64,000 nucleotides of DNA from Coxiellaceae bacterium (GTDB lineage Bacteria; Pseudomonadota; Gammaproteobacteria; Coxiellales; Coxiellaceae). A model generated the notes under the pieces. The model made no database searches and was not told the origin of the DNA. It saw nothing but the letters and a program-made list of their open reading frames with translations. A program made the translations under genes and the position numbers. How positions within the stretch are numbered: position 1 is the first letter of the stretch; every line of letters starts with the position of its first letter. Shown here piece after piece: positions 59,230-64,000 of this stretch. The stretch covers positions 145,118 to 209,117 of the forward strand of contig JARGOB010000004.1 in assembly GCA_029212925.1 (NCBI GenBank). The letters are read 5' to 3'.

Positions 59230-59324
59230 TAGAAGGACGTAAAAGATTCGAAAAAGTTTAAAAAAGCAGCTTTAAACGCTCGACTTTGTTTTTAAAAAAC
59301 TCATAGCAGAAGGATACAAAAAAA

Positions 59325-59702
59325 ATGAGGTTATTACATACGATGTTACGTGTGACTGATTTAAAAAAATCATTACACTTTTATACTGAAATATTGGGCA
59401 TGAAATTATTGCGCCAAAAAGATTACCCCGATGGCAAATTTACACTAGCGTTTGTTGGTTATGGTGATGAAGCTGATAACACTGTTATTGAGCTCACGCA
59501 TAACTGGGACACCAATCATTACGACATGGGTGATGCGTTCGGTCATATTGCGATTAAAGTCGATGATGTTGCGGCGATGTGTGAGCACGTACGCCGTGCC
59601 GGTGGCAATGTAGTGCGTGAAGCAGGACCAATGAAACATGGCACCACCATCTTAGCATTTGTTGAAGACCCTGATGGTTACAAAATTGAGTTATTGCAAT
59701 GA
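59325..59702 (+). CDS. gloA: Lactoylglutathione lyase (glyoxalase I)
   Basis: 125 residues. [62 protein letters not shown] and [13 protein letters not shown] match bacterial Ni/Co-type GloA, with the metal His and Glu at the usual places. It detoxifies methylglyoxal with glutathione. Its stop overlaps the rsgA start (ATGA). Confidence 0.95.
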
Positions 59703-60715
59703 AAAGTTTAATCGTTGAAAGACAACGTGATATGTATCGCTGCCAAAATGAATTAGGTGAATTTAAGGCAGTATTAAGTGGTTCGTTAAGACATGAAACT
59801 ACTGAGATGGAAAATTACCCAGCCATAGGGGATTGGGTCGAGACGTCACAGCCTTTTGAAGATCAAAATGAAGGCTCAATGTTAATCCATAAAATATATG
59901 AGCAAACGAGCGTTATCAAAAGACGCAGTGCTAGCTGCGACAGCCAATCACAAGTCCTAGCGGCAAATGTTGATATTGCACTCATAACAAGCTCCGCCAA
60001 TCAAGAACTCAACCCGAACAAGCTCCATCGACTCATTTTGCTAGCTACCGATGGAAACGTACTGCCATTAATTTTGTTAACGAAAAGTGATTTATGCGAT
60101 AACATGGAAGCGGTAATTAGCGGCTTAAAGCAACAATTTCCTGATATAGAAATAATGACGACCAGTGTGAATTGCGAACTTTCAATTGCCGCCTTAGAAA
60201 AAAGAATTCAAGATAAAACAGTCGTGTTATTGGGATCATCTGGCGTCGGCAAATCTAGCTTAATTAACGCATTACTGCAATCTTCAATACAAAAAACTCA
60301 AGCCGTTCGTTCGTCAGATGATAAGGGACGACACACCACATCAAGCAGCCGGATGTTTACATTAAAGAATGGTGCTTACATTATAGATACCCCAGGATTG
60401 CGCGAAGCAGGCTTAAATGTGGAAGTTGATACTGTTGATCGTGGCTTCGATAAAATAGTCACTTTAAGTCAACAGTGCCACTTTAAAGACTGCTCACATC
60501 AAAATGAAAAAAAATGTGCGGTAAAAGCCGCGATTGAAACTGGCGATTTGACTGAGCAAGAATTAGCGCAGTATAGAAAAATGCAACAAGATGCGTTACA
60601 GCATAAACAAAAAAAAGAAGAAACATTAGCCCTAAAAGCTAGACGAGAACGCAAAAAGACTCACAAGCATAAGCACAAAAATAAATACCCTAAAGATGAG
60701 AACGATTACGAATAA
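59699..60715 (+). CDS. rsgA: Ribosome small-subunit GTPase RsgA
   Basis: 338 residues, circularly permuted GTPase. An OB fold (about 1-70) comes first, then G4 LLTKSD before G1 [10 protein letters not shown] and G3 DTPGLRE. The zinc segment [16 protein letters not shown] has the typical Cys/His set. A Lys-rich tail ([17 protein letters not shown]) ends the protein. It acts in late 30S maturation. It is normally near orn; here it follows gloA. Confidence 0.94.
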
Positions 60716-60748
60716 TACTCAAGATACAAACATACACCCCGATAGATC

Positions 60749-60785
60749 AATGAAGATCAGCTGCTTGTTGCACGCATGCATGATG
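60749..60785 (+). pseudogene. Degenerate duplicate of the xseA 3' end
   Basis: 33 of 37 bases match 59161-59197 of xseA; in frame it reads NEDQLLVARMHD against NKDQPLVARMHD. It lies just after rsgA, so gloA-rsgA are bracketed by an intact and a decayed xseA 3' end. Confidence 0.65.
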
Positions 60786-60826
60786 CGTGGCATAGAACTA
60801 CAGCAATAGAACATCTATTTACTATG

Positions 60827-61663
60827 TCATGGTGTGGGCGGTAAATCTCCGGTCGGGTCATCTCCGAACAGGTCATTCAAATAAGCTTCTAAATCTCCCT
60901 CGTCAGGGAGAAATAACGCAGGCAGACCCCCACCGCCATCACAAGACGGTGACGACGAAGCAAACAGACCCTGGCTAGCCATCGACTGAGCCGGTGATAG
61001 TGCTGCATCTGGACAAGCAGGCTCAGCGGCAGCTGCGACAACAGGTGCAGACGCAGGTAATACCGGTGCCAGCGAAGCAGCTGGAGCCGCAGCGCCAGCC
61101 AGGGGTGGTGCAACAGCAGCTCTAGCCTCAGTCATTGGACCCAGCATATCCTGAAGTAATTGCATTTCATTACTTAAGTCAGCCACCTGTTTTTGCATCC
61201 CATCCGTTCGACGCTCTATTTCCTCACTTTCTTTGATAGCTGCCTTAATTCTTTTATTCATCGCCTCGGCATCACCAAAAGTATCTTGCCATACATCTAC
61301 TGATGAAGGCGCGGCTTCAACTGCAGCTGCAGCTCGCTTACCTGTTGGTTTCCGTTTAGTTCGATGTATCTGTAGGTAAGAGATCGCATCTACCACATCT
61401 CTGGCAGCAGGTATCACAGCTGCAAAGCTTGCAAAAATCGCATTATGTCCAAATCGCTTAAAACCATAGAAATGTAGCTGGCGCTGCACAGATGCATCAA
61501 TTGGCAATTCGGCACCCGCCCCCCTGAAAGCACGTAAAAAAGCATCTTGAGTTGTTGCCTGTAAAATAAGCTTGTTGTCACTATACGTTAGCGTCACACC
61601 CGCTTGTGGTGTTTCAACCAGTGACTGTAATTTTCTATGAAATGGGTTGAGTTTTCTTCGCAT
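60827..61663 (-). CDS. Eukaryotic heat-shock-factor-like DNA-binding protein
   Basis: 278 residues from ATG at 61663 (GTG at 61672 also possible; no strong ribosome site). Residues 6-72 resemble the HSF DNA-binding domain: PFxRKLxxLVExP at the start, a short beta part, and at 55-71 the recognition helix and turn SVQRQLHFYGFKRF, against SFVRQLNxYGFRKV in HSFs. A basic cluster RTKRKPTGKR (101-110) could be a nuclear signal. Residues 139-174 form a heptad coiled coil with I139, A142, S146, I149, T153, M156, V160, L163, M167, L170, L174 in core positions, like HSF trimerisation helices. An Ala/Pro linker (178-235) leads to an acidic end with DLEAYLNDLFGDD, like an activation motif. No signal peptide. 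Homology is inferred from the motif and domain order. Confidence 0.72.
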   Translation of the reverse strand: MRRKLNPFHRKLQSLVETPQAGVTLTYSDNKLILQATTQDAFLRAFRGAGAELPIDASVQRQLHFYGFKRFGHNAIFASFAAVIPAARDVVDAISYLQIHRTKRKPTGKRAAAAVEAAPSSVDVWQDTFGDAEAMNKRIKAAIKESEEIERRTDGMQKQVADLSNEMQLLQDMLGPMTEARAAVAPPLAGAAAPAASLAPVLPASAPVVAAAAEPACPDAALSPAQSMASQGLFASSSPSCDGGGGLPALFLPDEGDLEAYLNDLFGDDPTGDLPPTP

Positions 61664-61844
61664 TTTTATCACTTTTATTCTATTGGCACGCTTAAGCAGA
61701 TTAATTGGTATTTATATTACTAGGATTATAGGCTCTCAAAAAGGGCGCGTCAAGATAACTATGTTAACTTCATACCCCATGCAGCCCAAACCATTAGTCG
61801 CTATAATCCCCCATAGTTCAACTATCACAAAAAATGAGAATACG

Positions 61845-63371
61845 ATGAAAACGATATATCAGGCATTCAGTTTAAGTGGAATACTATTCACCTTATCAAC
61901 AATCAGCTGGGCCACACCCACCGATACTGATTTCACCTGCCCACCCACCCAAACTCCTGGCGGTGCCACCTCTTACTTATCCGTAATTAGCACCAATGCA
62001 CCCATGCCCTGCATGCCAACAGGTTGGTGGTATATCGTAGGTTTACTCAATGATCAAAGCGATCAACAACACAGCTTACAAGTGAATTTATTTCGCCACA
62101 ACCTTAGTCAAAATTCCAACACTGCCGTAGGTGCAGGCGCCATTGGCTTTTCCTTCAACCACAACAACCAACCCATCTATCTATTGAGTACCTATGGCGA
62201 TAACATGCTAACCTCCATTGGTAACTCTATCGGTGCTTTTCACGCTCCAAACGTCACACCCAAACAGTTTTCGATTGAGGTCAAACCATTTAGTTTCATG
62301 CCTTCCGATATTAATTATCAATTTTCTTACGTACCATCACCCAATGCACCACTGCTCGGCCAACTGAATGCTAACTACCAATTAAAAGCTAAAGGCATTG
62401 GTAACATTTTCTATATGGATGCAACGAAAAACACGCTAACATCTGAATCGGTACAATACACACTTACCACATCACTCACCGGCAAACGCGGCCTAGTCCC
62501 CGAGGGCTTTAATGGCTATGTAGGCATCAATCCAAACAATGCATCCTGGGAATTAGCCGCACCAAACTTACAGGTGAACAATTGGAAGCTCACCATTACA
62601 CCGCAATCGAAATCTGGGATACTACAAGAAGCACTCACCTTCAATAATGCAAACAATCAAAGTGCAAGCGACCGCTTATGGTATGACCGACAAGTCATTA
62701 ATCCCAGCACCTCCGTAAAACACCCCTACGCCATTGCCATGAAGGTGATAGAAAATTATCAACAGAATAACCCAAACAGTGTTACAGCTAACAGCAATAG
62801 CACCTCGCAACTGTATCGCGGCACCTGGATGTCGTTTTGCTTAAATAAAACCAAACTCAAAGGCACCTGTGGTACAGCCGTTGCCTTTTGGCAAAACGGT
62901 ATAGCAACAAAAAACATGAATTCGAAAAAAAATGCCACGCAAGGATTCATGAATATCTACACGCCCGTCAATCAAACGAAAGGCAGCAGCGAAATAGGTA
63001 ATACATTATCTGTCATACTACCCAAACCCATATCCAACAATCCAGCCTATATCATTCAAAATGATGAACACTCAACCTTTGCTTCGATCATGTCAAAAGG
63101 ACTTAATACCTACGCCAGAATTGTTTACGTCACCATCAATCCAAACTCCAGCATTGGCGCTGTATTAAAACAAAAGGCACCTAGCTTATTTAACAGCCAA
63201 TTGATTTTAAAATTTGAAACCATTTCGCCGCTCACCGAAGATGTGATGTTCACTACCAGTAATGCTTTCTTTGAGGGAGCTGCGAATGTTTACCAATGCC
63301 AACGTATTGGTCAATGTAACAATGATCCGATTGGCACCGGCTTTGTCGAACAAATGGGTTACAGTCAGTAA
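61845..63371 (+). CDS. Large secreted protein of unknown function
   Basis: 508 residues from ATG at 61845, where a Sec signal peptide begins (MKTIYQAFSLSGILFTLSTISWA, cut before TPTD); the longer upstream frame is not signal-like. The mature protein is Asn/Thr/Ser-rich and beta-type, with paired cysteines (FTCPPTQ...PMPCMPTG, SFCLNK...KGTCGTA, VYQCQRIGQCNN), so probably exported and disulfide-bonded. No family recognised. It is divergent from the HSF-like gene across 181 bases, so both promoters lie there. Confidence 0.78.
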   Translation: MKTIYQAFSLSGILFTLSTISWATPTDTDFTCPPTQTPGGATSYLSVISTNAPMPCMPTGWWYIVGLLNDQSDQQHSLQVNLFRHNLSQNSNTAVGAGAIGFSFNHNNQPIYLLSTYGDNMLTSIGNSIGAFHAPNVTPKQFSIEVKPFSFMPSDINYQFSYVPSPNAPLLGQLNANYQLKAKGIGNIFYMDATKNTLTSESVQYTLTTSLTGKRGLVPEGFNGYVGINPNNASWELAAPNLQVNNWKLTITPQSKSGILQEALTFNNANNQSASDRLWYDRQVINPSTSVKHPYAIAMKVIENYQQNNPNSVTANSNSTSQLYRGTWMSFCLNKTKLKGTCGTAVAFWQNGIATKNMNSKKNATQGFMNIYTPVNQTKGSSEIGNTLSVILPKPISNNPAYIIQNDEHSTFASIMSKGLNTYARIVYVTINPNSSIGAVLKQKAPSLFNSQLILKFETISPLTEDVMFTTSNAFFEGAANVYQCQRIGQCNNDPIGTGFVEQMGYSQ

Positions 63372-63376
63372 GCTAA

Positions 63377-63649
63377 CTACTGACCCATTTGTACCTGGTC
63401 ATTTGCCGTACGTGTTCGATCCAGCTTGGTTTCACCAACCATTTTTGCCGTATCTTTTTTCGTACTACCAGCCATCTTACCTGGATCATCCTCAGTGGTT
63501 AGTCCTTTTTGACCCGCCTTGCTCACACCCGGATCATCTTCAGGCACTAAAGACGTTGATCCAGTAGTAGTTTTTGACAGCCCAGCTTGCACTGAACCAA
63601 AAGCCAAACTACACGCCAACAAAGAAACAACAAGATATGGAAATTTCAT
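63377..63649 (-). CDS. Small secreted protein with EDDPG motifs
   Basis: 90 residues from ATG at 63649 (GGGGTG upstream). A signal peptide (KFPYLVVSLLACSLAFGSVQA) is followed by a ~67-residue polar, Lys/Thr/Asp-rich mature part with VPEDDPG and TTEDDPG repeated. Probably disordered. Its stop is 5 bases from the end of the preceding convergent gene. Unknown function. Confidence 0.65.
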   Translation of the reverse strand: MKFPYLVVSLLACSLAFGSVQAGLSKTTTGSTSLVPEDDPGVSKAGQKGLTTEDDPGKMAGSTKKDTAKMVGETKLDRTRTANDQVQMGQ

Positions 63650-63713
63650 CACTACACCCCGCGTTATTTATAGTGCGCTAATTATAGCTTGTATACTAGG
63701 GGCTGCAGACCAT

Positions 63714-64000
63714 CTACTTATGCCTGGAACTCTGACGCTTTGGTTTTGATGTATTCAATTTGATAGACTTTGATCTACCAGAACCTGACCTCGACTCTCC
63801 CGGCTTTCCCGACCGATTACTTGAACTCGATCTCGACTCACCCGGCTTTCCCGACCGATTACTTGAACTCGATTTCGACTCACCCGGCTTTCCCGACCGC
63901 TTACTTGAACTCGATCTCGACTCACCCGGCTTTCCCGACCGCTTACTTGAACTCGATCTCGACTCACCCGGCTTTCCCGACCGTTTACTTGAACTCGTTC
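63714..64000 (-). CDS. C-terminus of a Ser/Arg/Lys-rich repeat protein, partial
   Basis: Open from the window edge to a TAG at 63714-63716, 95 codons visible. It consists of about six 14-residue repeats ESRSSSSKRSGKPG, from a 42-base DNA repeat (units at 63801, 63843, 63885, 63927, 63969), then GRSKSIKLNTSKPKRQSSRHK. This frame is preferred over the other minus frame of Val/Arg/Glu repeats, because one unit difference is silent here (GGT/GGA) and another conservative (R/K). The basic RS-type tail recalls nucleic-acid-binding or SR-like domains. The 5' part is outside the window. Confidence 0.55.
   Translation of the reverse strand, partial: TSSSKRSGKPGESRSSSSKRSGKPGESRSSSSKRSGKPGESKSSSSNRSGKPGESRSSSSNRSGKPGESRSGSGRSKSIKLNTSKPKRQSSRHK

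Noticed and set aside
63755..63967. Minus-strand frame of Val/Arg/Glu repeats in the 42-base array
   Set aside because: The overlapping frame ending at 63714 runs to the window edge, has a silent unit difference and a plausible basic tail; this one does not.

Overview
The window comes from a gammaproteobacterium. The gene set and gene order (lepB, cbpA-cbpM, trmJ-iscS, hupB with tRNA genes, ppiD, mreBCD-yhdP-tldD, gatCAB, a suf operon, tsaB, xseA) are gammaproteobacterial. The AT-leaning composition, many palindromic repeats, and clusters of unknown membrane proteins with low-complexity tails suggest a host-associated lineage such as Legionellales/Coxiella-like bacteria. That placement is inference; there is no rRNA here to test it.

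Layout: 1-1849 is a signal peptidase fragment with the CbpA co-chaperone and its modulator. 1951-5225 holds two tandem paralogous multi-pass membrane proteins of unknown function. 5301-10178 runs HPP membrane protein, an IscU-like protein lacking its cysteine ligands, a short IscS, an OPT transporter and TrmJ. 10179-10647 is a non-coding block with two palindromic elements. 10648-17373 carries suhB, a small membrane protein, an aminotransferase-like gene, a stand-alone ATPase, rhomboid, an ArsR regulator and ppiD. 17535-21606 (MFS, CysZ, an unknown gene, a 170-bp tandem repeat) separates ppiD from its usual neighbours tRNA-Asp, tRNA-Val and hupB. 22235-31509 has an MFS carrier, tldD, yhdP and mreDCB. 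31600-33343 is an ATPase cassette plus a secreted protein lying between mreB and the divergent gatCAB operon. glnA at 37597 is surrounded by five small membrane proteins of unknown function, several sharing a C-terminal acidic IEM-type motif.

42113-48725 is a complete SUF Fe-S operon (regulator, B, C, D, S, U, A, T), interrupted by a palindromic repeat. It is probably the only Fe-S assembly machine encoded in this window, because the IscU-like protein has lost every metal ligand. 48875-53081 has a VOC-fold gene whose 3' end is duplicated on the far side of a DUF1016 nuclease gene, then another ATPase and a cation exporter. 53325-60715 has sbcB, secreted and lipoprotein genes, a POT transporter, tsaB, xseA, gloA and rsgA. 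A degenerate second copy of the xseA 3' end follows rsgA.

The most striking gene is at 60827-61663. Its N-terminus resembles the DNA-binding domain of eukaryotic heat shock factors. This is followed by a basic cluster, a clean heptad coiled coil, an Ala/Pro-rich linker and an acidic-hydrophobic C-terminus, which is the layout of a eukaryotic HSF. It is divergent from a large secreted protein, and the window ends in a gene with a Ser/Arg-rich 14-residue repeat tail. Together these suggest a region of host-directed, possibly nucleus-directed, proteins.
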